DNA from: Vitis vinifera
Taxonomy: Eukaryota; Streptophyta; Magnoliopsida; Vitales; Vitaceae
Assembly (NCBI RefSeq): GCF_030704535.1
Contig: NC_081812.1
Span: 16,217,001-16,281,000, forward strand
DNA: 64,000 nt
Reading direction: 5' to 3'
Every line of letters starts with the position of its first letter. Position 1 is the stretch's first letter. Position numbers and translations under genes: made by a program. Shown piece after piece: positions 1 to 14,505 of the stretch. The notes beneath the pieces are model-generated. The model was not told the origin of the DNA. It made no database searches and saw only the letters and a list, made by a program, of their open reading frames with translations.

Positions 1-164
1 TGTATTGTGGGTTAGTTTAGTTATGCACTGATAGAATGTCAGTGACTTACTGACTAGGAATAATATTCCATGCATTTTCAGTCAGTTCCTTCACCCCCTA
101 AAACCGAGCACATATGCCTATTCTCTTCACCAATCTATCTTTCTAAACCCCTTAGCTAATATTC

Positions 165-200
<36 letters not shown>

Positions 201-825
201 CGTTCCATCTTATGTACCTACATTCGCATATACTCTCATCTGACAGTGTTCAACTTTCTATAGGTCTGTCCTTCTCTTCCTCTTGTTTGCTGAACAAATA
301 CATTCTCCTGGGCGCAGGATGGTTTCTTGGACTGCTTTTAACCGTGCATGTCTTCTGTATCATGATATGTTGCACCAGAGAAACCCTAGCCACAACTATA
401 CTAATCTATATCAGTAGTGGTGGCAAGAGTACGACAAAAATAATTTCATATTATGAAGGCATAGGTATTGTCAGTTCAACTTCTTAATCAGCCTTGGCTG
501 GAACACCGTAGTGTTTATCGGCAGAATCATGATATTAACTAGGAATGTGTAGTAACAACCTGATATGTATATACTGATAATACACCATCCTTCTTCCATG
601 AAAGATGGACTTTTCAATTCTGTGATTTCCATATGGTGATTGTTACAAGCTGAAAGCTCATGGGGGACTTAGAGGGAACCAAGTGATCAAACTCAAAGCA
701 TAGAGGCTTGGCCATTAGATCAAAGGGAAAAGGAAAAGAAATTGAAGGGAGAATTAAAATAAGAAATACAGAAATGAAAAGAAAAATAAAAATTATCTGT
801 ATTTAAGGACATGGGATCTGCAATT
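1..825. other. Left flank without a supported gene; CT microsatellite
   Basis: This stretch lies 3' of the zinc-finger gene. It holds a (CT)n run at about 169-197. A 91-codon open frame follows at 212-487 on the plus strand, but its translation resembles no family I know and shows no coding-like composition. I treat it as chance. The left part could be the 3' flank of a neighbouring gene outside the window. Confidence 0.5.
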
Positions 826-1737
826 CTACTTCACCTTTGGCCGTTCACCAAGCCTGAGCTCGAGATCCAAGTCTTCTAAGGAGCTTGCGCGAAGTTCAAG
901 TACCTCTGGTTGGACGTGATGTCTATCACCTGAACTTGGTTTAAGGAAGAAAGGTAATAATGATGGTGAATCCGTTCTCCTTCTCTTGCAACTAATGGTC
1001 TCCTCCATGCCACCTGATGACGCAGTTTGACGAGTTCTTCGGACCACCCAATTCAAGCTTACAGATAAATCAGGTTTGATATAGTCCCCTTTAGCCCAAC
1101 ATCCTGATTCTAGAATTCTAGAGCTCTTTTCTCCTTCAGCTTTTGGATCCGACACGCAAATATATCCATCCGCACCCGAGTTTGGATTTGATGGTGCGGG
1201 AGAAAAAGGAGGCCTCTTTTTGTGCTCTTGGATGATAGAGGAAGAATAAGGAGGGACCAAGATCTGTTCAATACAATTCTCTTGAGTTTTTGGGGCTGAA
1301 ACCCTAGAAAGTGAGGAAGGTGATGCAAGAACATCTGGATCAGAATTAGGGTTAGGGTTATAAACAAAGGTACAAACCTGAGATGGGTATTGAAAACCCA
1401 AAGATGAACAGGGATGCTGAGTATGATTGTGGTGATTTTGATGGTGATGGTGAAGAATTTCATTGTGGGGACTTGGAGACTGCTTTAGTCTGGCTCTATC
1501 CCTCCTATGAACATTCATATGACCACCTAGAGCTTGAGCTGACCTGAATTCTCTTTTACAAAAGCTGCAAGAATAGGACCTTGGAGGCCAAATACACCCT
1601 CCAAGAGGCCCAGCTGCATCTTCTGCAAAAGCCTGTTCTTCCCACGAATCACTGTATGAAGGATTAGTGGATGCTTGAACATGAGAACTCAAACTATGTT
1701 TCCGCTTTGTCCACATCCAGAATCGTGCCTGCTCCAT
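826..1737 (-). CDS. SUPERMAN-type single C2H2 zinc-finger transcription factor (ZFP10/RABBIT EARS-like)
   Basis: The product is a 303-residue nuclear DNA-binding protein encoded in one exon, as is usual for this subfamily. The start is the ATG at 1737, giving an N-terminus [16 protein letters not shown] typical of ZFP10-like members. The frame is open a little further upstream, but without an ATG. One zinc finger is visible: C57-x2-C60-x12-H73-x3-H77, with the plant-specific QALGGH helix and the following basic stretch [14 protein letters not shown] His-rich low-complexity segment follows at about residues 90-110, then a long Ser/Pro-rich middle. The extreme C-terminus has an EAR repression motif (LDLELRLG, residues 290-297). 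Family members such as SUP and RBE are repressors that set floral-organ boundaries or control growth. The exact orthologue is not decided here. Confidence 0.93.
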   Translation of the reverse strand: MEQARFWMWTKRKHSLSSHVQASTNPSYSDSWEEQAFAEDAAGPLGGCIWPPRSYSCSFCKREFRSAQALGGHMNVHRRDRARLKQSPSPHNEILHHHHQNHHNHTQHPCSSLGFQYPSQVCTFVYNPNPNSDPDVLASPSSLSRVSAPKTQENCIEQILVPPYSSSIIQEHKKRPPFSPAPSNPNSGADGYICVSDPKAEGEKSSRILESGCWAKGDYIKPDLSVSLNWVVRRTRQTASSGGMEETISCKRRRTDSPSLLPFFLKPSSGDRHHVQPEVLELRASSLEDLDLELRLGERPKVK

Positions 1738-1768
1738 TGTGCTAGAACCTGAGATCAACTTGACCGAG

Positions 1769-1888
1769 CTGAAAAGCAAAGATCAGTTCATATATGAAGG
1801 TATAGCAACAGAGGCGATTGTGGAGGCCGGAGATGAATGCAGATGGATGAGGGCGACTCTACATCCAACATGGAGACCTGAAAGCTAC
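1769..1888 (-). other. Probable leader intron of the zinc-finger gene
   Basis: On the minus strand a donor CAG/GTAGC at 1888 and a pyrimidine-rich acceptor TTGCTTTTCAG ending at 1769 bracket about 120 nt, 31 nt upstream of the start codon. The inference rests on splice consensus alone. An unspliced leader is possible. Confidence 0.4.
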
Positions 1889-2169
1889 CTGAGAGAATCT
1901 ACAAGTGAGAGCAATTGAATGAGAAAAGTCTCTTCTCTTGCTGAGGGGGTTGTTTTGGAAGGTGAAGTGGTGGGTACTCCTATTTTGGCTGTTTCAGTGT
2001 AGCTACCTGTTTTGGTTTATTAGTCGGCTCCCTACACAGTCACTGTAATGAGTATTCTATTTTCTTTTCCTGCAATTTTCTGTGGAAGGAGAAACAAAAG
2101 ACTCAGAAAATCACCAGTGTGGGTCATGATAGGTCTTACACCTTGAGGGTGTATGCTTACAGACAAACT

Positions 2170-2176
2170 TATATAA
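2170..2176 (-). promoter_or_regulatory. Candidate TATA box of the zinc-finger gene
   Basis: TATATAA on the minus strand, about 430 nt upstream of the start codon. This would give a leader of roughly 400 nt including the suspected leader intron. Position and sequence are the only evidence. Confidence 0.35.
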
Positions 2177-2806
2177 CCCTCTGAAATGACATGGGTAGCA
2201 GGGATCCATCAAAATGAAGTCGTATGATGACTTTGATTTGCACCACTTTGTATCCCAACACACTCCTTTTCATTTTCAGAATTTATCCCAAGAGCGTAAT
2301 TAATGCATCTACTGATAAAGACTGGTTGATCAGCTCGTGAGCTTGCCCAAACTTGATGTACAAAAAAAAAAGGTGTTAAAAATAAAAAAATGAGTCCATC
2401 GTTCGCTCCGAACCAAAGCAGCCCGATTCCAAATTTCAAATAGTGTTTCAGGGAAGGTAATTATACACGTGGTAGTAATATTAAGGGTGAAGCTAGAATG
2501 GCAGCATTTTGGAATGATGGCGGGGTGGCAACCACATGTGCTCCAGAAAAGCCACATGTCCATCCAACACCCTCTAATATCTATACATGTCCACAAGCAT
2601 TTCACTGCACCAACTGACCAAAAGTTTTAAATCTCAACACCAAGGAGCCCAAACTCAAGATTTCCAGATTGATATTAATAATTTTTTATTTTTTTATTTC
2701 ATTTAATTTTGCAATTGAAAAAAAAAAAAAAAACCTCCCATATATATGAACTAGAAAGGTGGGTTACATTAGAAAGGAAGTGCGCCTGCGAACACAACAT
2801 TTATCT

Positions 2807-2998
2807 TCAATTATTGTTGAAATCATCAGTGTCTCCATTAACCATATCAATATCATTATTAACGTGATGAAGAGAGAGAGGTAAGAGCACTTTCTTTAGA
2901 TCATGATCCCTAACAGAGGATTCATCTGACATCTCGAGATAAAAAAACCCTGGAGGCTTGGATTGCTCACTGCTCATACCAATTTTGGTTTTAATCAT
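2807..2998 (-). CDS. Possible small protein, 55-63 residues, unrecognised
   Basis: An open frame with ATG at 2998 or at the internal ATG 2974 (MSSEQSKPPGFFYLEM) runs to a stop at 2807. The translation is acidic, with an Asn/Asp-rich tail, and its codon make-up looks more like coding DNA than the surrounding poly-A/T tracts. No domain or signal peptide is seen and I recognise no family. It lies about 1.1 kb upstream of the zinc-finger start, on the same strand. It may be a chance frame or a decayed exon. Confidence 0.2.
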   Translation of the reverse strand: MIKTKIGMSSEQSKPPGFFYLEMSDESSVRDHDLKKVLLPLSLHHVNNDIDMVNGDTDDFNNN

Positions 2999-5337
2999 TT
3001 TATACTTCTGTTCAGATTTCTTAATTTCAATTATTATTATTATTATTGAGTCATTGAAAACAAAGGTATAAGATAAGGTTGAAAAAATAATATTAAAATT
3101 TCTCTAGGAAAGAAGACTATGAGACAAAAAGACAATTTAATAATTTAAATATTTTTAAAATATGGGCAAAATCATTAAAATTAAATTCAAAGATTAAAAA
3201 TTTGCATAAAAAAACAAAATTGAGGGCGCGTGTCCCGTGGTTTCAAACATTTTTCAGTTTAAGTTAGGGGGGAAAATAATTGAATTATAATAATAAATAA
3301 AGCTTCAGATGCATGCCTCTTTTTTTTTCTCTCTCTTTTCTTTTGCTGTGAAGTAAACTTTATAATATGTATAATTACCCGTTAAAGGTATATGGAAATT
3401 GAAAATAAGAGGGTTTAGCCACAAATAATAAATTTCTTCTATTTATTATAAATCTTGTAAGAAGAAAACTTAAGATTTATTTGATAATGATTTTTTATGA
3501 TAGTTTTTTTATTATCTAGAACAAAAATAAAAAATAAAAAAAAAGAAGGAAAAGATATTTAACAATCAAAATTTGTTTTCTATTTTTAATTCTTAAAAAA
3601 ATAAAATAAAATGTTTTTAAATTAGTTATTTTTTATTTATACATTTATCGAGAACTATTTTAAAAAATAATTATTCAAACATATAAAATAATTAAAAATA
3701 AGATATTAAATATAAAAATAATTTTTAAAAATAGGTTAAAAATATTTTAAATTTGTAAATAAATTTTTATTTTATAAAATATTATAAAACAATTTTAAAA
3801 AATATATTCTTAAATACTATTTTTAAGAACCAGGTACCAAAGCACTTCAGCTTACGTTGGAGCCAAATGGGTCATCAATTGAGAAATTGATTTGCCTGAA
3901 ATCCATTTTTACAAGATTCCTCTTGTAGACATTTTATTGGAAGATAACAACTTCCTGTGCCTGCTATTAATTTCATGTACTAGACTTGGACTATTCCTCA
4001 ATTCTGACACTTCTTTATAGGCTTGCTTCTCCAGCAAGAATCCTCAGTAAAAACCATTAATAAAATAGCTTGCTAGACAGCAATATTCTTCATTAAATGT
4101 TAGTAGATTTGAAACACCATTGACTGATTTCAATCATATAATCCCTCCACTTATAAAATAAATTACAACTCGAAATGGAAATAAAATGAAAGAATTAATA
4201 CAAATAGAAGCTTACAAAATTAACGAAGAAAGTGCATGCATGAGTGGTGGCGGCCTGGTCGGGAAGACATTCAAATAAAGACTACCGCTGCGGCCTCTGA
4301 CCGTCCGTCTCGTCTCATCTTTCTTAGGCTATACTTGTATGTAGCCCGTCATATTAGATCCACATGAAAGCCCTTATAAAAAGCTTTAAAAAGGCACTCA
4401 TAGAATTCCAATAAATACGTATAGTTGGCTTGACTAAACACTTGATCAGCACCCGCATGCCATGACGTGATTGGTAGGGTAGCTGGATAGCCATTTAAAG
4501 AGTCTCCCGCAGTGTAAAGGATTCAATTAATATTGTGTTTGTAGCCATGTAGGACTTTTGGGTCCCCATAAACCACCTAATTGATAGCTTGGCTTAAAAT
4601 GTATCTTTCTTTCCGTCTCTCCAGCAGCTAAACTCTTTGCCTTGGGGATAATGTCAACATTACAGGTCAATATATTGACTGAATTTCGCCTCCCATTAAA
4701 TAATAAATTTAATTAATGGTTAATTTAAATTAAAATGAATATTGGGTGGTTGAGAAGGGTCAAGATCTTATATTTTAATGTCTGTAGCGTTATGCTTGGC
4801 CCATTTGACCGGCATAGCCACATCTGATGCTAGAGGACTCGTTGCTTCCTCATTGGTACTGCGTTCGAGGGTCAAATTGGATTCTAGAAGTTCTGGGTGA
4901 TTCAATGGAGGTAAAAGGAAACCGTGAACGTGATCAAGTAGTTCATAAAAGGAGACTCATCGGAAAAGGTTTTAGTAACTGGCACAGATTTTATTATTCC
5001 AACAACAAAATTAACTTACCTTATTAGTAAATTTAATTCATTAATTGAATTAAATAGAAGAAAATTAAATATCAATGAAATTTATGAAGTCTTTTATCAA
5101 TAAAAGATAGAATAACACAAAAGATAAATATTCTCAATCCAAGTTCCATTACCTCAATTTTCTATAAATATGAGTATGATTCCTTTTATTAAAGTAAAAT
5201 TAAATAAAATTGTTATAAAATAATGAGAATAGATAATAAGAATAATAAAATAAAAATATATAGATTTACGTGAAAAATTTGAAATAAAAAAAACTATGGA
5301 TGATGAAGAAAAATATAATCATCATCATAACTTTAAA

Positions 5338-5341
<4 letters not shown>

Positions 5342-5368
<27 letters not shown>
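5342..5368. repeat. (TA)n microsatellite
   Basis: Uninterrupted TA dinucleotides, about 27 bases. Confidence 0.9.
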
Positions 5369-5372
<4 letters not shown>

Positions 5373-6044
5373 AAGTTTTTTAGGTTGAAAAAAAAAAAAT
5401 TATGGTCACCAAACTTTAGCAAAAATAAAATAAAATATCTAATATAAAAAAATGAAATAATTAATAATATACGAAGAAAAATATGCTTTGAAACGTCATT
5501 TGAAATTCAATCTAAATACAATTTAGGGTTTCAATATTGAACAAGCTTAATTCAAGGTCAAAACATTGATTTCATCTTCTCATTTTAAATATAGAAAATA
5601 TTAAAAAAGAGATAAAAAAAATCTATTAAATGATAAATTGTTAAACAATTGGCAAACAATACAAAATATGATAGAGATTTTCCCTTTTTTATAATAATAA
5701 AAAAAAAAAGACAAATAATAAGATACACATAACTTTTTTTTAAAGGAAATATTGTATAACATATTATCCTATCCCAATGAAAATAAAATCTTAAAACATA
5801 CTTATTTTATTAAAAATATATCTCATTTTTTATCCTAAGAACCAAATGTAATATAGAGTTAAATGTGAACCAAATGCAGCCTAAGGACAATGCATTTGTA
5901 GTAAATTGATTTTTATTGAAAGACTAAAAATTGCATTTGATAGTATTTTTAAATAACATTTTTATCTTTTATAACATTTAAAAATTTTAATCTTTCAAAT
6001 ACTAAAAAAATTAGAAACATTTTTTAAAATTATTATAAAACATG

Positions 6045-6140
6045 CTCTAAAATGATTTAAATGAACCAGTGTGATGATCATAGCCGTAGGTATTCTCTAA
6101 AATGATTTAAATAAGTGTGATGATCATAGCAGGAGGTATT
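6045..6140. repeat. Two-copy tandem duplication of about 46-50 bp
   Basis: Both copies start CTCTAAAATGATTTAAAT and share TGTGATGATCATAGC and AGGTATT. The first has a few extra bases (GAACCA). Confidence 0.8.
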
Positions 6141-9100
6141 CTCCTGTATGTATGATGAAAAGGAAACTGAAATTTTCACATGAGAAGAGACCACAGGAGA
6201 AAACTCACCCACTGAAATTATTCATCTGCAATGACACTTGATGACAATCCTTGCATGATTGATGGCCTCATTCCCACAGAGAAGAATTGATCCACGAATT
6301 CCAAATATTTAGATGCAAGAGAATGGACATGGACATACCCACCATTTCCCTATTATATTAAAACCACTTCGAAGACTAATCAGACGGCTTCTCCATTAAA
6401 ATATACCACTAACATTGTCTCATCTCTGGAGATTCTACCCACTAAAATGTTTTCATTCCTCAACTTGTTTGAAAAACAAAGGCCAAGCTTTCAATAAAAA
6501 AAAAAACAGAGATAATTGCATTATTCAGCTCAAGAAATCAAATTCTAAATTATTGTAGTCGGGGACCAATATTATTGGCTGCAGTGACATGACACTGAGT
6601 GACCAGGCAACAGTAGAGATCAGGACCTACCTCTATCAGCTAAACTTTATGTTAGTGTTCCTATAATGAAACAATGATTTTATACCATATGGCATTCAAT
6701 AGCTTGCTTTCTCAAACAACTAAGAGCTGGAGTTATGAAACTTCGCACCTCCTCAGATTCTTGCATAAAGGATTGAATAATTACATGTTGTTTTCTTACC
6801 CTCTGATCATTAAAATATTTTGGAGAGAAAGTGTCGGTAAGGGTTGTTATCTTTGGAATTTATTGCTTTTTAAAATAAAAAAAGACAAATATAGCTGTGA
6901 CTGGTACCTTCTTTCATAAAAAAATGAGTGAATAAAAATACAGAAAAACTCTCACAAACATGCATGTTGAAGATTTCCAATTTTTATATGGACATGTCAC
7001 CACTAAACTGATTACTACCCGACGGCATAACATGTATATAATAAGGTTAATATCTTCTTAAGTAATTTAGTATTTTATCTATCCCATTACTATAAAGTAT
7101 ATTCTACTCATCTTGATCCACAGGGGCGTTGCTAATTAGACAAAGCAAATTTGCTCAAGGGGTTAGTGATAAAGATTGGGCTGTACAAGTGTTGCTTTAT
7201 TTTACTTGTTCAATATATTTCTATATCAACAACTATTTCTAATTACTAGTTGCTAGTAATACATCATCGTAAAATATTAAACTTATTTGTAAAATGGACA
7301 AGTATGATTTGAATTAAACGTTATTCCCATTACAAAAAGTCATTTGAGATGAAAGTTGTAATCAGTTATTTGATACAATTATTCATATGGTAAAATTAAT
7401 TAACAATTTCAAGAGTGTTATCGTATTAGTCATTTGTGCAACCTTGATTATTAAGTAATTCTTTTCATGGGTCATTTCATAATTTTTAGTATGTGTATTG
7501 TAAGTTATGGTATATAACTAAAAATGGAACCTAGCTGGCTTGTAACAAATTCCTTTGGCTTTATAACTAATTGTTTCTAGTAGGACTTTTGGTTCAACCG
7601 TTTGACCCGCTTAGAATTTTCCGTCATATGTTACATCCGCAATGAAAGATCATTTTTAGAATTTGGTTGAATGTCCCTTTCTGAGATTAGAAAACATTTA
7701 ATTAATATCACATCATGAGAGAGGCAGAGAGGGAGAGAGATCATCCTCTTGCTTGTGGAGGTAGGCTAATTTTATTGAAATTGATTGATTAATTATTTAA
7801 GGATGATGGACCTAGATCATAGCTAACACGGCAAGGAAGAGAAATCACTCCCCCATGTTTCATGGGGTGTTGAACTTGTCAACTTCTATGCCCTACAGTC
7901 TCTATGCTCGTCACTATATATTATTCTTATTATTTTCCCAATGTAGACGTTCACACAAACTTATTAATTACTTCCAACTTCCAAGCTCAAATGCTGACCA
8001 ATGTTTCACGGCATTGAAACACTGATTTTTCCTTTTTCTTTTTTTCTTTTTTTTTATTTGACATAAATATCCTTAAATTGATAAAATAAAATAAAAATCA
8101 ATTTATATCATTTATGTCACATAGAAAAAAAATTGAAAAAACGTGCTATAATTTTCATTATTTTTGCTTTGTTGAGAAAACTATAATAAATGAGCCGTTA
8201 CGATGCGAAGTGATGACTCAATTATAAGATTTATAATAATGCCTTGGTAATTCTAGTGACAAATGATCAACCAACCCCAAGTTTAAAATTCAAGTCACTT
8301 TCTAACTTAGCAGTAGATTATGTCATGCCATGCTTATCACCTTATCTATTGACGTAGTCGGCTTTAATATAGGGTTTCATAAGGATTATTAAAATGCAAC
8401 TAGCAGTATATCCCCCATTCTCTAACCATGGATTTTGAATAGGATTTGTATGCAAGACTTTTTTCAGTCGTCGAGTCAATTTTGTTATCCCTGACTGATT
8501 TGAAATAGTCTTCAGATTTACACTAAACATTATTATCGGAAATATTTGTACACAGCTTTAACATTCTATCTCCTCTCCCTTCTAAAATATTTGTAAAAAC
8601 TACTCCCTCATGGGCCTTGAACGAAGCGGGTGATGGACAAGGGAACTGCCTTAATGGGCTGAATCTGAATTATTTGGGCCTGAAAGCTAGTTAAGCCCAA
8701 TTTGTTGGAGGGAATAAATGAACTGCTTGTATTATGTACAGCACAAAATGATGCTTCCACTTTCAAGGCTTCAACTGGGATTGAACTCAGTGGGCCCCAC
8801 CAAAAAAGAGAGAAGCAATTTTACTGGCATAAGATTCAGCAGACCAAAAAGCTGTAATATGAAGGTGATATTCTTCCTTTATCACTACTAATAAGAATAG
8901 TGATTAGGAGTGATTGGACAGAAATGAAGTGAAAGCATAGGAGGCCTTCTCGGGCCCATATAGTAGAGTGAAGTGAAGCCTATCCAAACAGGTGGGGGAC
9001 GGGCTGGGTTGGCTCTGTGGGCAACGATCCCGCCCGTTACGCCACTCCCACCAATGGACACCTGTCGTCCTGCAGACAAAGTCGCCATAGACTTCTTTCC

Positions 9101-9590
9101 CTCTGACGTGGATACTGAGTTTTCCGTCAGTGATGATGACCACTGCCTCCTGGGGAAAATATGGCCAGTTGTATCTTGTATTTCAAAGTCACCCTTCCCT
9201 TTTTAATTATATGTGAACATTAACTTGAATCTATTTCCAATTTATTACATAGTATGGACAACCACACCATCTTTACCTGATTACAGTCTTCGTCAAAGGC
9301 TCAAAGATGACAAAGATAAAACAAAATAAAATAAAAATCAATATGGGTTGATCTTCTTTTTTTCCTCCGGATGAAAACCAAAGATCTAAGGTTTCAAAAG
9401 TGAATAATATTTAATATCTGTTTCCTAAAACAGAACAAGGGCCTCATGATAGTCAACTATGTTGCTTGCCAAGGAAGGCTTCAAATAATTGAGATGATCA
9501 AAGTAAGCTATATATTAATGCACACAGCTGGCGGGGAGCAAACGGGATGGGGACAAGTCCAGTTGTTTACTTGTTTTTAATTTCACACAT

Positions 9591-9597
9591 TATAAAA
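9591..9597 (+). promoter_or_regulatory. Candidate TATA box of the first reductase gene
   Basis: TATAAAA lies 101 nt upstream of the ATG at 9698, a normal distance for a leader of about 70 nt. Confidence 0.5.
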
Positions 9598-9697
9598 CTT
9601 TTGATTTAATTATGATTTTGGTTCCCGGTCTTTTAGGCCCATCTCTTATATTTTTTCCAACCCAAGCCAGAAAAAGCAACACTTGCAGAAGCAAAAC

Positions 9698-11581
<1,884 letters not shown>

Positions 11582-11750
11582 CCCAAAGTTATTGGCGTTG
11601 ACCCATTTCGTGCCTTACCTGTTTTTTTTTTTTAATCACCGTTTATGTATCCCTTATCACTTATCAGTAATAATTTTTGGTCATTTCCCGGAATAAGACC
11701 AAAATTCAAATCCATATGAATGGGAACTCATCCTTACAAAATCTTAATCC

Positions 11751-13007
11751 CTTTATAAAATGCCGTTATTAGCCTCATCGCCTCATCGACTCAAAAGTCA
11801 AAGCCATATTTTAAGAAAACAATGAGATGATACTTTCGAAATATTCAATATTTTTATTCAAAGAAAATAGCGGGACCACGATGGGAATATTCTATATTTT
11901 TATCAAGGCCTAAAAAAAACCAACTAATTACCAAATTTATTTTTTTGCATATGAGACAACCAGATGAAATTTCACATCGTTGGTCCCACGAATTGTTTTT
12001 ATTAAACGTTCAATTATCATTCTCTATCAAATCATAATTAATTTGTCTAGCTAGATAAATTAATAATGCTACATAATAAGCTTTTGAAGATGGTACCAAG
12101 AGTGTGCACCTCCCCTTTTAAAAGCATTTGGGTAGAAGTATAGTATTTATCTTTTAAGTTGGTGTCTTAATATCACTCATTTCTATTAAGAGTCAAATTG
12201 ACTAAGATTTTAGAAAGACCTATGAATTTAAAAAGTATTTTTGAAAAAGCATTAGGTATTGAACAAAATTTAAGAAATATTTTTAAACTTTTGAAAAATC
12301 ATTTATAGTATTGAAATAAGTAATTTTAGTAAAAATATTTTAAATAGAAATACTCTTAAATGTACTTTAATTCCACAACATTTAAAGGTATATTGAATAA
12401 TGGAATAATAATATCGACAACCAAGTAGAATATTGCATATTAATAAATGAATCTCATATGTGATTGTTTTATATGGAGACATGAATAAAATCACAAGAGG
12501 TCTGAAACATGACCATGCAAAAGATAATATTGAGTTTATATAATTGCATCTTGGGTCATTAACACATTGCTAATTGATGATATTGAAGTAAAATTCTTAC
12601 CTTTTATTTCTTTATTTGAAACATAAAAATATTTAATTATGATACTTAAAATAACTTTTTTCATATCAGATGAAAAAAAAAAATGCTAAAGCATCTTTTT
12701 GAATTTTCTAAATTAGATTTTATATAATTTAGTATTTTTAATAATTAAATTATCATCATATCTTAATAACAGTGTAGTGATCACTAAGTCCTAATGTTCT
12801 ATTTTTACCTACTAGGTGTTCACTATTCTATAATAACTTACATGATTCATCAATTTCGCCATTGAATCGATCTTACTATTTTCATTTTCTTCCTTTTACA
12901 TTTAGGTTAATCTTATGGAGATTATAGCATATACATCGCCTAAAAAGGTTATTTGCCTCTTGGAAGAGTCTAATGAGGTTTCATCATCGGTTATATTTAT
13001 GGATCCA
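11751..13007 (+). pseudogene. Decayed tropinone reductase-like relic (intron 2 end, exons 3-5)
   Basis: No usable frame survives, but the order of landmarks matches copies 2 and 4. The 3' part of intron 2 starts near CTTTATAAAATGCCGTTATT at 11751 and includes a stretch like TTCACATCGTTGGTCCCAC. It ends TTTGTCTAG at 12050. An exon-3 remnant (12051 to about 12187) retains CCCCTTTTAAAAGCATTTGG and TATAGTATTTATC, with an internal deletion. Exon 4 (about 12477-12587) retains ATGAATAAAATCACAAG and TTGCATCTTGGGTCATTAAC, then the donor GTAAAATTC. Exon 5 (from 12906) retains GAGTCTAATGAGGTTTCATC. The end of exon 5 is lost near an inserted hAT-like element at 13045. The relic begins about 170 bp after the stop of copy 1. 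The homology was judged by eye. Confidence 0.75.
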
Positions 13008-13044
13008 ACTGTAGTCATAATAATGTCTTTGTGGAACTATAGTT

Positions 13045-13517
13045 TAGGGATGACGGCATAGTGGATTTGGGACAGATCACTCTCATCCCAACTCCACCTT
13101 ATTTGTTCAAGATAATTCTCATCTGTGTCCCATTAAAAAAAATTAAACACGGTGGGGTGGGGTGAAGCAAGCATACCGCCCCATCCCACCCTGTTTAACC
13201 TTTTTAATTTTTTTCTTAAAATTTTTTTTAACATTTTTTAATTATATCAAAATAAATATATTTTATAAAAATTAAAATATTATAATTTTTTTATAACTTA
13301 TTTTATTAAAAAATATTTTTTTATTATTACAATTATCAATATATTAAAAATAGAAAAAAAAATTAAATTAAATTAATTTTATATATAATTGGGCGGGACA
13401 AAGCAATTTTCGAACTTGTTCCGGATTTTAAAAAATATTTCAAACTCATTTCAAACTCGTCTCATTAAGGATGGGGCATGACGGATACCCAAAAAACTTG
13501 TCTTATTATCATCCCTA
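13045..13517. mobile_element. Old non-autonomous hAT-like element
   Basis: It starts TAGGGATGACGGC and ends ATTATCATCCCTA, so the terminal inverted repeat TAGGGATGA is shared. The flanks CTATAGTT (13037-13044) and CTATAGCC (13518-13525) fit an 8-bp target duplication with two changes. The interior is AT-rich with GC-rich islands, about 473 bp, with no transposase. It shares its terminal sequence type with the younger element at 28711 and sits next to the eroded exon 5 of the relic reductase gene. Confidence 0.65.
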
Positions 13518-13525
13518 CTATAGCC

Positions 13526-14505
13526 AAATAAAGAATTATTTAATGTATTAAACATATATGACATTAAAAATAAATTTGTAAGTATTGATTTTCTACTATG
13601 ATTTGGAATTTTTCTTTCCCATTCTTCGGCTTAATTTACTTGGTATAACATTAAGAATAATATTAAAGTAAAGATTTTCTACTATATAAAACAAATAGGA
13701 TCTCAAAATTTTTTGAGCAACAAGAGTTGAAATTAATTAATTCCAACCTTACTCCTTTGTGCATGATAGCATATTTAATTTCTCAATAGCTTTTTGGACA
13801 TTAGTTAAATAGTTAATTTCTCCGCTAGAAAACAAGTCAAGCAAGAAAAAATGCACATTGAGTGAGGTACATTTTTATATCCTCTCCAAAACTTTGTGTG
13901 CTTTCTTGGATTTCACCATATAATAAGAAAATTTGAAAGTTGGGTTACTTTATTTTTTTCAAATAAAGACATAAAATTTGGACAAATTGTATCCATATAA
14001 TCATCGATCATGTAGTTTCCACTGACAGTCAGTTGTGCCACAAAAGAGTGAAGGCAAGAGATTGGCTAAGTTTCTTTGGCTCTGTGTTTTCAGCTGAAAA
14101 GGGACTTCCCAAGTGATTGTAAAAAGGGTTCGTTGGGTTGTTTTTCCATTGCTCTTTACGTGTAAGCTTGAATAACAGGGGTCTGTTTGCCTTATCTTCC
14201 ACCTCATAAGAGAGTTGCGCTTAGGGAGACTCAAAATCACCGCTACTATTGTCAAGCTTGGACATGATTAACATCGACTCAATTGAGATTGTGGCTACAC
14301 CTTGATTTAGGGTTTTTCCGTTACTTCTTTGAGTGTAAGTGTGGACCCCGTATTTCGGCTCATGCGTTTTTTACTCGATGACGAGCTCGATTTTATTTGA
14401 AAATGATTTTTATTTATTAAGAAAATGACTTGGAGTTGCCACTTATTTTCATTTTATTTTTAAAGGGTAAACAAAATAAGAAAAAAAAAACCCTAAGTGC
14501 GACTC
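13526..14505. other. AT-rich spacer leading into a repeat-like block
   Basis: No gene is seen. The open frame at 14001-14255 (minus) is unrecognised. From about 14340 (TGTGGACCCCGTATTTCGG) the sequence looks like the start of a dispersed plant repeat, perhaps an LTR. That repeat appears to resume directly after the CACTA element at 18222. Confidence 0.45.

Larger units (their letters stand above)
2177..9590. other. Long AT-rich intergenic region without a supported gene
   Basis: This region holds upstream sequence of the zinc-finger gene, then mostly AT-rich DNA. Visible contents are a small minus-strand open frame at 2807-2998 (listed separately), a (TA)n run at 5342-5368 and a 50-bp tandem duplication at 6045-6140. 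There is a TA-rich block at 3440-3840 whose start TTATTTGATAATGA resembles the MITE ends found elsewhere in the window. The open frames at 4827-5027, 6674-6919 and 8888-9206 look like chance. Confidence 0.5.

Noticed and set aside
1345-1362. Telomere-like TTAGGG repeats
   Set aside because: Only three short units, and they are part of the zinc-finger coding sequence (Asn-Pro repeats on the other strand).
1110-1463. 117-codon open frame on the minus strand
   Set aside because: It lies wholly within the zinc-finger coding exon in another frame and has low-complexity hydrophobic content.
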